Below are positions 39,513-48,617 of a DNA stretch of 64,000 bases, piece by piece. The notes beneath the pieces were generated by a model. The model was not told the origin of the DNA and searched no databases. It saw only the letters and a list, made by a program, of their open reading frames with translations. Source of the stretch: Nocardia colli (GTDB lineage Bacteria > Actinomycetota > Actinomycetes > Mycobacteriales > Mycobacteriaceae); assembly GCF_008704205.1 (NCBI RefSeq), contig NZ_VXLC01000016.1, positions 124,001 to 188,000 on the forward strand, given 5' to 3'. The position numbers and the translations under genes are program-made. The first letter of the stretch is position 1. Each line of letters opens with the position of its first letter.

Positions 39513-41111
39513 GTGAGCCAAGCAGGCCGTCCTGTTGTCCTGATCGCCGACAAGCTTGCCCAGTCGACCGTCGACGCGCTCGGTGACGGAGTCGAGGTCC
39601 GGTGGGTCGACGGCCCCGACCGTCCGGCTCTGCTCGCCGCGGTCCCCGAGGCCGACGCGCTACTCGTGCGCTCCGCGACCACGGTGGACGCCGAGGTGCT
39701 GGAGGCGGGCAAGAACCTGAAGATCGTCGCTCGGGCCGGCGTCGGCCTCGACAATGTCGACGTGCCCGCGGCCACCGAACGCGGCGTCATGGTCGTCAAC
39801 GCGCCGACCTCGAACATCCACACCGCCGCCGAGCACGCGGTCACGCTGCTGCTCTCGGCCGCCCGCCAGATCCCGGCCGCCGATGCCACGCTGCGCGAGC
39901 ACACCTGGCAGCGCAGCAAGTTCAACGGCGTCGAGATCTTCGACAAGACCGTCGGCGTGGTCGGCCTCGGCCGGATCGGGCAGCTGTTCGCCGCCCGGCT
40001 CGCCGCCTTCGAGACCAAGATCGTCGCCTACGACCCCTACGTGTCGCCGGCCCGCGCCGCCCAGCTCGGCATCGAGCTGCTGAGCCTGGACGAGCTGCTC
40101 GAGCGCGCCGACCTGATCTCGGTGCACCTGCCGAAGACCCCGGAGACCAAGGGCATCATCGGCAAGGAAGCCATCGCCAAGACCAAGCCGGGCGTCATCA
40201 TCGTCAACGCCGCGCGCGGTGGCCTGGTCGACGAGCAGGCGCTGGCCGACGCGATCAAATCCGGGCATGTGCGGGCCGCCGGCCTGGACGTGTACGAGAC
40301 CGAGCCGTGCACCGACAGCCCGCTGTTCGAGCTGCCGCAGGTCGTGGTGACCCCGCACCTCGGCGCGTCCACCTCCGAGGCGCAGGACCGGGCGGGCACC
40401 GACGTGGCCAAGTCCGTATTGCTCGCGCTCGCCGGTGAATTCGTGCCCGGCGCGGTGAACGTCACCGGTGGCAGCGTCGACGACGACGTCGCGCCGTGGC
40501 TGGACATCGTGCGCAAGCAGGGCGCGCTGCTCGGTGCGCTGTCGGACGAACTGCCGGTCAGTGTCGAGGTGCAGGTGCGGGGCGAGCTCGCCGCGCACGA
40601 CGTTGCGGTGCTGGAACTTTCGGCGCTGCGCGGCATCTTCTCCGCGCTGGTCGAAGACCAGGTCACCTTCGTCAACGCGCCGGCCCTGGCCAAGGAGCGC
40701 GGCATCACCGCACAGGTGAACACCGTGCCGGACAGCCCGAGCCACCGCAGCGTCGTCGACCTGCGCGCCGTGTTCGGCGACGGCCGCACGCTGAACGTGG
40801 CGGGCACGCTGACCGAGCCGCAGCAGGTGCAGAAGATCGTCAACATCAACGGCCGCAACTACGACATGCGCGCCGAGGGCATCAACATGGCCGTGCTGAA
40901 CTACGAGGACAAGCCGGGCGCGCTCGGCAAGATCGGCACCAAGCTCGGCGAGGCCGGCATCGACATCCTCGCCGCGCAGCTGAGCCAGGACGTCGACAAG
41001 GAAGGCGCCACGGTGATCCTGCGGGTCAACCGCGAGGTGCCCGACGCCGTCGAGGCCGCGATCGCCGAATCCGTCGGCGCCGCAAAGGTCGTCGTCGTCG
41101 ACCTGTTCTGA
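39513..41111 (+). CDS. serA: D-3-phosphoglycerate dehydrogenase
   Basis: SerA oxidises 3-phosphoglycerate to 3-phosphohydroxypyruvate, the committed step of serine synthesis. The GTG start follows AGGAG. The 532-residue length is that of the type I enzyme of mycobacteria: substrate and NAD domains (VGVVGLGRIGQLFAARL, catalytic region NAARGGLVDEQALADAI, TPHLGASTSEAQDRAG), then an allosteric-substrate-binding domain (about 320-455), and a C-terminal ACT domain (MAVLNYEDKPGALGKIGTKL to the end) that binds serine. It is followed by a terminator hairpin and leuB. Confidence 0.97.
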   Translation: MSQAGRPVVLIADKLAQSTVDALGDGVEVRWVDGPDRPALLAAVPEADALLVRSATTVDAEVLEAGKNLKIVARAGVGLDNVDVPAATERGVMVVNAPTSNIHTAAEHAVTLLLSAARQIPAADATLREHTWQRSKFNGVEIFDKTVGVVGLGRIGQLFAARLAAFETKIVAYDPYVSPARAAQLGIELLSLDELLERADLISVHLPKTPETKGIIGKEAIAKTKPGVIIVNAARGGLVDEQALADAIKSGHVRAAGLDVYETEPCTDSPLFELPQVVVTPHLGASTSEAQDRAGTDVAKSVLLALAGEFVPGAVNVTGGSVDDDVAPWLDIVRKQGALLGALSDELPVSVEVQVRGELAAHDVAVLELSALRGIFSALVEDQVTFVNAPALAKERGITAQVNTVPDSPSHRSVVDLRAVFGDGRTLNVAGTLTEPQQVQKIVNINGRNYDMRAEGINMAVLNYEDKPGALGKIGTKLGEAGIDILAAQLSQDVDKEGATVILRVNREVPDAVEAAIAESVGAAKVVVVDLF

Positions 41112-41119
41112 TCGCGTGC

Positions 41120-41149
41120 GGGGGCGCGCCCACGACTGGGCGCGCCCCC
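41120..41149 (+). terminator. Hairpin between serA and leuB
   Basis: GGGGGCGCGCCCA (41120-41132) pairs perfectly with 41137-41149 around CGAC. No T-tract follows, so termination may be partial, and leuB starts only 21 bases later. Confidence 0.75.
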
Positions 41150-41170
41150 GATTAACAACGGAGCGTTGCA

Positions 41171-42178
41171 ATGAAGCTTGCTGTCATCCCCGGCGACGGC
41201 ATCGGTCCCGAGGTCATCGCCGAGGCGCTGAAGGTGCTCGACGTGGTCCAGCCCGGCGTCGCGAAGACCGAGTACGACCTCGGCGCCAAGCGTTACCACG
41301 CGACCGGTGAGATCCTGCCGGAATCCGTGCTGCCGGAGCTGAAGCAGCACGACGCGATCCTGCTCGGCGCGATCGGCGATCCGTCGGTGCCGAGCGGCGT
41401 GCTCGAGCGCGGGCTGCTGCTGCGCACCCGGTTCGCGCTGGATCATCACGTGAACCTGCGGCCGTCCAAGCTGTTTCCCGGCGTGACCAGCCCGCTGGCC
41501 GGTACGCCCGACATCGATTTCGTGGTGGTCCGCGAGGGCACCGAGGGGCCGTACACCGGTACCGGCGGCGCGATTCGGGTCGAGACCCCGCATGAGGTGG
41601 CGACCGAGGTCAGCACCAACACCCGGTTCGGCATCGAGCGCGTGGTGCGCTACGCCTTCGCCAAGGCGCAGGCTCGGCGCAAGCACCTCACGCTGGTGCA
41701 CAAGACCAACGTGCTGAGCTTCGCCGGCTCGCTGTGGCAGCGCACGGTCGACGAGGTCGCGGCCGAATTCCCGGATGTCGCAACGGCTTACCAGCACATC
41801 GATGCCGCGACCATCCACCTGGTGAACGATCCGGGCCGGTTCGACGTGATCGTCACCGACAACCTGTTCGGCGATATCATCACCGACCTCGCGGCCGCCG
41901 TCAGCGGCGGCATCGGGCTCGCCGCCAGCGGCAACATCGATGCCTCCGGCGTCAATCCGAGCATGTTCGAGCCGGTGCACGGCAGCGCCCCCGACATCGC
42001 GGGCCAGTCCAAGGCCGATCCGACCGCCGCGATCCTCTCGGTGTCGTTGCTGCTCAATCATCTCGGCAACACCGAGGCCGCGGCGCGCATCGAGTCCGCC
42101 GTCGCCAAGGATCTGGCGTCGCGTTCGGGTGCGGCGTCGACGGTCGAGGTCGGCGACCGCATCGCCGCGATCGTCTGA
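41171..42178 (+). CDS. leuB: 3-isopropylmalate dehydrogenase
   Basis: LeuB oxidatively decarboxylates 3-isopropylmalate with NAD+ in leucine synthesis. The 335-residue protein starts MKLAVIPGDGIGPEVIAEAL after GGAG. It has DFVVVREGTEGPYTG with substrate-binding residues, HKTNVLSFAGSLW, and the metal-binding VTDNLFGDIITDLAAAVSGGIGLAASGNI. The short actinobacterial type is expected at this length. LeuC and LeuD are encoded about 8 kb away. Confidence 0.97.
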   Translation: MKLAVIPGDGIGPEVIAEALKVLDVVQPGVAKTEYDLGAKRYHATGEILPESVLPELKQHDAILLGAIGDPSVPSGVLERGLLLRTRFALDHHVNLRPSKLFPGVTSPLAGTPDIDFVVVREGTEGPYTGTGGAIRVETPHEVATEVSTNTRFGIERVVRYAFAKAQARRKHLTLVHKTNVLSFAGSLWQRTVDEVAAEFPDVATAYQHIDAATIHLVNDPGRFDVIVTDNLFGDIITDLAAAVSGGIGLAASGNIDASGVNPSMFEPVHGSAPDIAGQSKADPTAAILSVSLLLNHLGNTEAAARIESAVAKDLASRSGAASTVEVGDRIAAIV

Positions 42179-42194
42179 GCGAAGTTCGAACCAG

Positions 42195-42230
42195 AGGTCC
42201 CGTACCGGAGCACGATCCGGTACGGGACCT
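42195..42230 (+). terminator. Terminator of leuB
   Basis: A perfect 15-bp stem, AGGTCCCGTACCGGA (42195-42209) with its complement at 42216-42230, encloses GCACGA; TT follows. Confidence 0.85.
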
Positions 42231-42302
42231 TTCGGCAGGTGTGAACCCGCCGTGCGGTGGTAAGCCGTCATCGACGGGCTTGCCCGGTGAGACGGAGGTT
42301 CG

Positions 42303-42905
42303 GTGAACGAGCGGCGCGGGAATCGGAGAACACAGGTCGGTCCGTATGCCGGGCTGGACCTGCGCGATGTCCCAGGTGGCGGCAAGGGTTTCGAGCTCGA
42401 GGACGGCTGGCTGGTCGAGGTGGCCTGCGGCGCGCGGCACAATCACGTGACGCAACGGCTCGGCCGGTTCATCGACGCCGGAGCGGTCGGGGCCGCTGTG
42501 CACCTGTGTGTCGGGAGCGGCTGGGAGGTCAGCACCCGCAGCGGGGTACGCAAACCGGACATCATCGTGATTCCGCGTGAGGTCGCCCGGGCCGCCGTGG
42601 TCGCGGAGGTACCCAAGCGGATTCCCGGATCCGAGGTGCGGCTCGCGGTCGAGGTGATCGCGCCGGGGAGCGGGACCGAACGCACCGATCGGGTGCGGAA
42701 GGTGCGCGAGTACGCGGCGGTGGGCATTCCGCAGTATTGGATCGTCGAACACCAGCCGGAGGTCGAGGTGCATCGGATGGTGTTGGGGGACGGCGGTTAT
42801 GGGGCCGATCCGGTGGTCTGTTCCGGCAGCGTCTTCGACGCGGTCGTCGACGCCGACAAACCGTTTCACGTCACGTTCGATCCCGCTGCGCTGCTTGCGG
42901 TTTGA
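42303..42905 (+). CDS. Uma2-family (DUF820) PD-(D/E)XK protein
   Basis: The 200-residue protein shows the Uma2 pattern: LEDGWLVEVACGARHNHVTQRLGRFI, VRKPDIIVIPREV (catalytic Asp), RLAVEVIAPGSGTERTDRVRKVREYAAVGIPQYWIVEHQPEVEV (Glu and Lys). The fold is that of restriction-type nucleases, but these stand-alone proteins are common in Actinobacteria and cyanobacteria with unknown biological roles. GTG 42303 follows GGAGG. Confidence 0.85.
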   Translation: MNERRGNRRTQVGPYAGLDLRDVPGGGKGFELEDGWLVEVACGARHNHVTQRLGRFIDAGAVGAAVHLCVGSGWEVSTRSGVRKPDIIVIPREVARAAVVAEVPKRIPGSEVRLAVEVIAPGSGTERTDRVRKVREYAAVGIPQYWIVEHQPEVEVHRMVLGDGGYGADPVVCSGSVFDAVVDADKPFHVTFDPAALLAV

Positions 42906-42917
42906 GCCGGTCCGCGG

Positions 42918-43526
42918 TTATCCCTTGTGGTGGTGGCGATTCGGGCGAGGGTTGATGCCGACCGCACGGCGGACGAACGCGACTGTCTCCGGGACGATCT
43001 CGTTGTGGTCGCGGCCGGCGTCGATGCGCTCGATGGCGCGGCCCAGTGCGCCGTCGATCAGTTCGGCGGTCAGCTCGGGGTTCGGGTTGTCCAGAGCGGC
43101 GAGCGCCGTGCGCAGCGGGGCGGCCACCGCGTAGTGCGCGTCGGCGAGTTCGCGCCGGGCCGCCTCGTCGCGCGGGAGGGTGCTGCCGAGGACTGCGATG
43201 CGGTGCGCGCCGGAGGCGGCCAAGGCCAGGGTGGTTCGCACGTAGGCCTCGACCTGGCCCTCGGCGGTCTCGGCGCGATCGACCGTATCGCGTACCCGCT
43301 CACCCCATTCCAGCAGCGCGTCGGCCACGATGCGGAACAGGATTTCGTCGCCGGAGCGGAAGTACTTGTAGACGCTGCTGCGGGCGAGGCCGGCGGCGGC
43401 GCCGACCGTGGCGGGGGACACCGCCTGCGGGCCGTGCTGGAGCAGTACCTCCCGGGCGGCGTCGAGCAGTGCGCGTTCCTGGTTCGCCCGGTGTTCGGCG
43501 ACGGTGGGTGCGTCGATCTTCGGCAT
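42918..43526 (-). CDS. TetR-family regulator
   Basis: ATG 43526 follows CCAGGAG and gives 202 residues. The helix-turn-helix is NQERALLDAAREVLLQHGPQAVSPATVGAAAGLARSSVYKYF; the rest is an unclassified helical ligand domain. It lies downstream of an MFS transporter on the same strand, the usual pairing for an efflux regulator. A palindrome at 43572-43586 is its likely operator. Confidence 0.85.
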   Translation of the reverse strand: MPKIDAPTVAEHRANQERALLDAAREVLLQHGPQAVSPATVGAAAGLARSSVYKYFRSGDEILFRIVADALLEWGERVRDTVDRAETAEGQVEAYVRTTLALAASGAHRIAVLGSTLPRDEAARRELADAHYAVAAPLRTALAALDNPNPELTAELIDGALGRAIERIDAGRDHNEIVPETVAFVRRAVGINPRPNRHHHKG

Positions 43527-43571
43527 CGAACTCCTGGCGTTGGCGACGGGATGTTCCCATCGTACCTCTTG

Positions 43572-43586
43572 GCGACACGATGTCGC
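43572..43586. promoter_or_regulatory. Candidate TetR operator
   Basis: GCGACA-CGA-TGTCGC is a perfect 15-bp palindrome 46 bases upstream of the TetR gene. A separate element, GGGATGTTCCCAT at 43548-43560, resembles GGGATCGTGTTCCCAT at 45074-45089 upstream of the transporter, so the shared motif may be the true operator. Confidence 0.5.
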
Positions 43587-43810
43587 GAAAAGCGACAGCA
43601 GGCGTGTGGGCGACGACACGGTCGCGCTTCTGTTCGATTCCGCTCGGGGACAGCAGGAGTCGCCCGGGAGATCCTGGGGTGTTCAGTGGGCTGAATGGCG
43701 CTGTCGTACCAAAAGTGTTGTGGGCTAATCGTTCCCGGCGCATCGGGGTGACCGTCGTCGCATCAGACTTGGTGTGACTTCACATGTCGTGAGGGACACA
43801 TCGGTGGATC

Positions 43811-43841
43811 GACGCCTGCTCCGTGGTGCAGAGCAGGCGTC
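43811..43841 (-). terminator. Terminator of the MFS gene
   Basis: GACGCCTGCTC (43811-43821) and its exact complement at 43831-43841 form an 11-bp stem just past the end of the transporter gene. Confidence 0.65.
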
Positions 43842-43861
43842 AATCCCCCTGGGCCGGGCGG

Positions 43862-45046
43862 TTATTGGGGACGGCGGTCGGTCGGAACCAAGGGAACGGC
43901 GGCCACCGCCAGTCCGGCCGCCAGTAGATAGGCGGCGGCGAAACCGCTTGTCGTGATGAGGGCGCCGAAGACCGGCGGCACCGCGGCCATGGCCAGATTC
44001 TGGCCGGTGTTCTGGATGCCGAGTCCGCGGCCACTCCAGTAGGGGCCCGCGATTTCGGCCACCGCGGTGAACGCGAGTCCGTTGTCGGAGACGGTGATCA
44101 CCGACGCGACGACCAGCAACGGGATTGCGGCCCACCACATGTGGGTCCAGGCCGCCAAGGCCAGCGCGGCCATCGACAGCGCCGCCGCGATGGCGACCGT
44201 GCGCAGCGGACCCAGTCGGCTGCCGACCCGGTCGGACCACGCCCCCGCGCCGATTCGGCCTGCCGCGCCCAGGATTTGGGTGACCGTGACCAGGATTCCG
44301 GCCGCCGCCAACGACCAGCCGATGTCGCGGTGCAGCCACAACAGTGCGAAAGTCCACACCGTGCCCTGCGGTATGACCAGCAGCACAGAGACGCCGTGGA
44401 TGCGCCACAGCGTCGAGTCGCCGCGATAAGGATTGGCGCGCAACGCCACATCGGCCGAGCGTTCGGGGCGCGGCGGGTCGATGATGCCGATCAGGCTGCC
44501 CACCGCGGCGAGTCCCGCCATCGCCGCGGGCACCAGAATCGCCGCGGGCACACCGTAAGTCGCGGCCACAGCGGGCACGGCCAGCGCGCCGATGCCGACG
44601 CCGAGCGGCTGCGCGGTCTGCCGGATGCCCATCGCCAGCCCGCGCCGGTGCGGCGGAAACCAGCCGACGATCAGCCGGCCGCTGGCGCCGTTGGTGCTCG
44701 CGGCGCCGACGCCACCCAGGAACAACAGTGCGCCCAAAGCGATGTCGTTCGAGGCTGCGGCCGCGGCGGCGCCGGCGGCCAGCATCAGCAGCGGCCCGCC
44801 GATCAGCACCTTGCGCTCGCCGATCCGGTCGACCACGTACCCCCAGGCGATCAGGGTGCAGACCAGTCCGAGGGTCGGCATCGCCACCAGCAATCCCGCC
44901 GTGGCCAATCGCATACCGCGATCGGTCAGCGCGGGCAGCAGAAACGCGACGCCGTTCACGAAGACCGCGCTCGCCGCCTGCGCGAAGACGCCGAGACCGA
45001 GCATGGACCACCGTCGAGTCTCCTTGATCTGCGTCACGGTAGTCAT
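43862..45046 (-). CDS. MFS transporter
   Basis: The 394-residue, 12-helix protein starts MTTVTQIKETRRWSMLGLGV after AGAGGTGAG. It includes YVVDRIGERKVLIGG (A-motif type), RLIVGWFPPHRRGLAMGIRQ and a second-half SDRVGSRLGPL loop. Its place next to leuB, the FAA hydrolase and gltX matches the transporter gene Rv2994 in M. tuberculosis, from memory. The substrate is unknown; a TetR gene follows on the same strand. Confidence 0.88.
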   Translation of the reverse strand: MTTVTQIKETRRWSMLGLGVFAQAASAVFVNGVAFLLPALTDRGMRLATAGLLVAMPTLGLVCTLIAWGYVVDRIGERKVLIGGPLLMLAAGAAAAAASNDIALGALLFLGGVGAASTNGASGRLIVGWFPPHRRGLAMGIRQTAQPLGVGIGALAVPAVAATYGVPAAILVPAAMAGLAAVGSLIGIIDPPRPERSADVALRANPYRGDSTLWRIHGVSVLLVIPQGTVWTFALLWLHRDIGWSLAAAGILVTVTQILGAAGRIGAGAWSDRVGSRLGPLRTVAIAAALSMAALALAAWTHMWWAAIPLLVVASVITVSDNGLAFTAVAEIAGPYWSGRGLGIQNTGQNLAMAAVPPVFGALITTSGFAAAYLLAAGLAVAAVPLVPTDRRPQ

Positions 45047-45238
45047 CGGTCTCACCTCTGAATCTCATTATTTGGGATCGTGTTCCCATTGGTTGAACAG
45101 TGAGGCTCACGTTACACCGGGTGGGCAAGTGGATTCCGGCGCTTCGCTGTCAGACTGCTCACAACCGGCGGAATTGGGGCTCGCGCCGCCTCGCGTACCG
45201 CTCGGTTGGGCGCGTTCGAGCAGGTGGAAGCCGGTCGA

Positions 45239-45244
45239 TAGACT
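45239..45244 (+). promoter_or_regulatory. -10 box of FAA hydrolase gene (probably leaderless)
   Basis: TAGACT ends 7 bases before the ATG at 45252, without a ribosome binding site. It fits the leaderless pattern seen repeatedly in this window. Confidence 0.5.
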
Positions 45245-45251
45245 GCCCGGC

Positions 45252-46028
45252 ATGCGTCTAGGTCGAGTAGCCAGTCCCGATGGGGTCGCCTTCGTCAGCA
45301 TCGAGGGGGACGGAAGCGACAGCATCGCGAAGGAAATCGCGGAACACCCGTTCGGTACGCCGACGTTCACCGGGCGGAGCTGGCCGCTGGCCGATGTGCG
45401 CCTGCTCGCGCCCATCCTGGCGAGCAAGGTCGTCTGTATCGGCAAGAACTACGCCGCCCACGCGGCCGAAATGGGCGGTCCCGCACCGGAAGACCCGGTG
45501 ATCTTCCTCAAGCCGAACACCTCGATCATCGGGCCGAACGCCCCGATCATCCTGCCGCCCAGCTCCTCTCAGGTCGACTACGAGGGCGAACTCGCCGTCG
45601 TCATCGGCCGTCCGTGCAAGGACGTGCCCGCCGCCCGCGCGCTGGACGTGGTGCTCGGCTACACCGTCGCCAACGACGTGACCGCGCGCGACCAGCAGCG
45701 CCACGACGGACAGTGGACCAGGGGCAAGGGCTACGACACCTTCTGCCCGCTCGGCCCGTGGATCGAAACCTCCTTGGATCCATCGGATCTGGAGATCGTC
45801 ACCGAGCTCGACGGCGAAGAGCGCCAGCGCAGCCGCACTTCGCTTCTACTGCACGACATTCCGAAGCTCATCGAATGGGTCAGCACCGTGATGACGCTGC
45901 TCCCAGGCGATGTCATCCTCACCGGAACGCCCGAGGGTGTCGGCCCGGTACAGGCCGGACAGCAGGTGTCCGTGACCGTGGAGGGCATCGGAACGCTGAT
46001 CAATCCTGTTGCCGCCAAGCCTCGCTAG
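45252..46028 (+). CDS. Fumarylacetoacetate hydrolase-family protein
   Basis: The 258-residue protein has KVVCIGKNYAAHAAEMG, PVIFLKPNTSIIGPNAPI, VDYEGELAVVIGRPCK with the metal-binding Glu residues, ANDVTARDQQR, KGYDTFCPLGPW and GDVILTGTPEGVGPV. Members hydrolyse acylpyruvates or oxaloacetate-like compounds or isomerise hydroxyhepta-diene-dioate. It is upstream of gltX, as in mycobacteria. The start was taken at ATG 45252 because a leaderless -10 precedes it and the family N-terminus matches; longer in-frame extension upstream is non-coding. Confidence 0.9.
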   Translation: MRLGRVASPDGVAFVSIEGDGSDSIAKEIAEHPFGTPTFTGRSWPLADVRLLAPILASKVVCIGKNYAAHAAEMGGPAPEDPVIFLKPNTSIIGPNAPIILPPSSSQVDYEGELAVVIGRPCKDVPAARALDVVLGYTVANDVTARDQQRHDGQWTRGKGYDTFCPLGPWIETSLDPSDLEIVTELDGEERQRSRTSLLLHDIPKLIEWVSTVMTLLPGDVILTGTPEGVGPVQAGQQVSVTVEGIGTLINPVAAKPR

Positions 46029-46041
46029 TCGAAAGAGAGCC

Positions 46042-47514
46042 ATGACTGAAGTACGGGTCCGCTTCTGCCCGTCACCGACCGGGACGCCGCACGTCGGCCT
46101 GATCCGGACGGCGCTGTTCAACTGGGCCTACGCCCGACACCACGGTGGAAAGTTCGTGTTCCGCATCGAAGACACCGATGCGGCACGGGATTCCGAGGAC
46201 TCCTACCGGGCGCTGCTGGACGCGCTGCGCTGGCTCGGCCTCACCTGGGACGAGGGCCCGGAGGTCGGCGGCCCCTACGAGCCGTACCGCCAGTCGCTGC
46301 GCAAGGATCTGCACCGCGACGCGGTCCGGCGTTTGCTGGAGGCCGGCGAGGCCTACGAATCCTTCTCCACGCCTGAGGAAGTCGAGGCCCGCCATCGCGC
46401 CGCCGGGCGCGACCCGAAGCTCGGCTACGACAACTACGATCGCGAGCTCACCGCCCAGCAGATCGAAGCGTACCGAGATGCCGGGCGCCCCGCGGTGATT
46501 CGGCTCCGGATGCCCGACGAGGACATCACCTGGCACGATCTGGTGCGCGGCGAGACCACCTTCAAGGCGGGCAGCGTGCCCGACTTCGCGCTCACCCGCG
46601 GCACCGGTGATCCGCTGTACACCCTGGTCAACCCGGTCGACGACGCATTGATGAAGATCACCCACGTATTGCGCGGCGAGGATCTGCTCTCCTCCACGCC
46701 CCGGCAGATCGCGCTCTACGGCGCGCTGCGCCGCGTCGGCCTCACCGACTTCACCCCGGAGTTCGGCCACCTGCCGTTCGTCCTGGGACAGGGCAACAAG
46801 AAGTTGTCCAAGCGCGATCCGGAGTCGAATCTGTTCGTCCATCGGGACCGCGGATTCATCCCGGAAGGTTTGCTGAATTACCTGGCACTACTCGGTTGGA
46901 GCATCGCCGACGACCACGACGTGTTCAGCATGGCGGAGATGGTTGCCGCGTTCGACATATCGAAAGTGAATTCGAATCCGGCCCGATTCGATCAGAAGAA
47001 GGCGGACGCGCTCAACGCCGAGCACATCCGATTGCTGGAACCGGGTGATTTCAGCAACCGACTGCGTGAGTACCTGACCGCGCACGGTCATATCGGCGCC
47101 GAAATCGATGAGAAGATGTTCGCCGCCGCGGCCGAACTGGTGCAGACCCGGATCGTCGTCTTGTCCGACGCTTGGGAACTGTTGCGTTTCCTGTTGGCGC
47201 CCGCCGAACAATTTGCGATCGACCCCACTGCCGGAGCCAAGAATCTCGGTGCCGACGCAAATCAGGTATTGCAATCCGCTATTGCCGCGCTGGAGCCGCT
47301 GACGCAGTGGTCCACCGCCGCTATCGAGGAGGCGCTGAAAACCGCGCTGATCGACGATCTGGGCCTCAAACCACGCAAGGCATTCGCGCCCGTGCGCGTC
47401 GCGGTCACCGGCTCGCACATCAGCCCGCCGCTGTACGAGTCGCTCGAACTGCTCGGCCGCGACACCACTTTGGCCAGGCTGCGCTCCGCACAGGGGTGGT
47501 CGGCCACCGTCTGA
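46042..47514 (+). CDS. gltX: Glutamyl-tRNA synthetase
   Basis: GltX charges tRNA-Glu, and tRNA-Gln in organisms using the amidotransferase route. The 490-residue protein has the HIGH-type motif FCPSPTGTPHVG at 8-19 and the KMSKS-type motif KKLSKRDPES near residue 255. It starts at ATG 46042, 13 bp after the FAA hydrolase gene, after GAAAGAGAG. The tRNA-Gln and tRNA-Glu genes follow within 430 bp. Confidence 0.97.
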   Translation: MTEVRVRFCPSPTGTPHVGLIRTALFNWAYARHHGGKFVFRIEDTDAARDSEDSYRALLDALRWLGLTWDEGPEVGGPYEPYRQSLRKDLHRDAVRRLLEAGEAYESFSTPEEVEARHRAAGRDPKLGYDNYDRELTAQQIEAYRDAGRPAVIRLRMPDEDITWHDLVRGETTFKAGSVPDFALTRGTGDPLYTLVNPVDDALMKITHVLRGEDLLSSTPRQIALYGALRRVGLTDFTPEFGHLPFVLGQGNKKLSKRDPESNLFVHRDRGFIPEGLLNYLALLGWSIADDHDVFSMAEMVAAFDISKVNSNPARFDQKKADALNAEHIRLLEPGDFSNRLREYLTAHGHIGAEIDEKMFAAAAELVQTRIVVLSDAWELLRFLLAPAEQFAIDPTAGAKNLGADANQVLQSAIAALEPLTQWSTAAIEEALKTALIDDLGLKPRKAFAPVRVAVTGSHISPPLYESLELLGRDTTLARLRSAQGWSATV

Positions 47515-47648
47515 AACTCCGAAAACGGCCGAAAACATGGCTTTGACCAGGCGATTTGTAGTTAACCCGTAACGGTTTGGTACTCTTCTTCTCGGCTCGG
47601 AACAAGGCCTCGCAGTCACCCAGACGCGAGGCTGAAACGCCTGGTCAT

Positions 47649-47720
47649 TGGGGTATGGTGTAATTGGCAACACAGCTGATTCTGGTTCAGCCATTCTAGG
47701 TTCGAGTCCTGGTACCCCAG
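47649..47720 (+). tRNA. tRNA-Gln (CTG)
   Basis: The 72-nt gene folds with acceptor TGGGGTA/TACCCCA, anticodon loop GATTCTGGTTC with anticodon CTG, and T-arm GGTTCGAGTCC. The discriminator is G and CCA is not encoded. Confidence 0.93.
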
Positions 47721-47870
47721 CGGAGAGATTGCTAGTCGAGATCGGTGCGCGGCCGAAATCAACACAGCAGCTGGCGATTTGGTCGCCACGCTCCGGCCAG
47801 CTAAGCTAGCCGAGCCTCCTGATCGAAAGATCAACCAAAGGTGCTCCTCGTGCAAACGAGAAGCAGTCCT

Positions 47871-47943
47871 GGCCCCGTCGTCTAGCGGCCTAGGACGCCG
47901 CCCTCTCAAGGCGGTAGCGCGGGTTCGAATCCCGTCGGGGCTA
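47871..47943 (+). tRNA. tRNA-Glu (CTC)
   Basis: The 73-nt gene has acceptor GGCCCCG/CGGGGCT (one G-U pair), U8, D-arm, anticodon stem CCGCC/GGCGG with loop CTCTCAA (anticodon CTC), and T-arm GGGTTCGAATCCC. The discriminator is A and CCA is not encoded. Confidence 0.93.
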
Positions 47944-47952
47944 CACAGTTGG

Positions 47953-47982
47953 AAGGCCCATGCCCATGGGGGCATGGGCCTT
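47953..47982 (+). terminator. Terminator after tRNA-Glu
   Basis: AAGGCCCATGCCC (47953-47965) pairs with 47970-47982 around ATGG and is followed by TTACTGTTT. Confidence 0.8.
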
Positions 47983-47998
47983 TACTGTTTCGCAATTC

Positions 47999-48082
47999 TT
48001 TTTGGGGGTGCAACCCCCAAACCCCGCCCGGCGGGCTTCGCCCCCGGACCCCCCGGCCGGAAGGCTTCGCCCCCGGCGGGCA
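47999..48082. repeat. GC-rich extragenic repeats
   Basis: A short palindrome, TTGGGGGTGCAACCCCCAA, is followed by two copies of GGCTTCGCCCCCGG (near 48034 and 48064) in a C/G-rich stretch. Nothing coding is seen in 47983-48206. Such repeats are common between nocardial genes, from general experience. Confidence 0.6.
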
Positions 48083-48206
48083 GTGGAGCGGTAGTCGATG
48101 GCAGGGGTGCCCACGGTGTTGCGGGCTTTACCGGCCGCGGTCTTCCTTGGTTGGCGTCGCGGGGCTTGCGTGCCCGCGGGGGTGCTGGCCTGGTCTGGGC
48201 AAAACG

Positions 48207-48237
48207 AAGGCCCCCTGGTCTGTGACCAGGGGGCCTT
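48207..48237 (-). terminator. Terminator of the DUF5302 gene
   Basis: AAGGCCCCCTGGTC (48207-48220) pairs perfectly with 48224-48237 around TGT. It lies 12 bases past the stop of the minus-strand gene. Confidence 0.8.
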
Positions 48238-48249
48238 TCTCGTCGTTGC

Positions 48250-48456
48250 TTATCCGCTCTTGCGGCGGAATTCGCGCTTGGTGCTGGCGTTGCCGTGGGT
48301 GGCGTTGGCGCCCTTGGAGCGGCCGTCGAGGTGGTCGGCGGTGCGGGCGTTGTGCTGGTTTTTGCGGTCGAGGGCCTCTTTGAACTTGCGCTTTACTTCT
48401 TCGGCGCTGGTGGCCTCGGGGGTGCCTGAGCCGGTGGAACTATCAGATTCCGTCAT
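48250..48456 (-). CDS. DUF5302-type small protein
   Basis: The 68-residue protein is highly charged: an acidic Ser/Thr-rich start (MTESDSSTGSGTPEATSAEE), a helix VKRKFKEALDRKNQH, and the characteristic end STKREFRRKSG. This resembles the DUF5302 family of mycolic-acid bacteria. Its function is unknown. It has its own terminator and stands alone. Confidence 0.75.
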   Translation of the reverse strand: MTESDSSTGSGTPEATSAEEVKRKFKEALDRKNQHNARTADHLDGRSKGANATHGNASTKREFRRKSG

Positions 48457-48617
48457 CGCCGTCGTCTCCTCGTGGTGGCGGCCGGGAGTCCGCGCGCTGG
48501 GAGGCTGCGGTGCCGGCCGATTCGTGTCGAACGGTTCGACGTTAGTCGGGGGAGGGGGGTGATGTCAGTTCGATATCGGGGCGCGTCGGGGTGGCTGTGT
48601 TGCAACGCATAGGCAGG

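Noticed and set aside
44592..45251. Upstream in-frame extension of the FAA hydrolase gene
   Set aside because: It overlaps the antisense MFS gene and its promoter region; the hydrolase family starts at ATG 45252, where a -10 box is visible.
47999..48082. Repeats considered as a CRISPR array
   Set aside because: Only two short copies, GC-rich, without spacers of regular length and without cas genes.
47949..48383. Open frames after tRNA-Glu
   Set aside because: They run through a terminator and GC-rich repeats, with Gly/Arg/Pro-rich products and no RBS.
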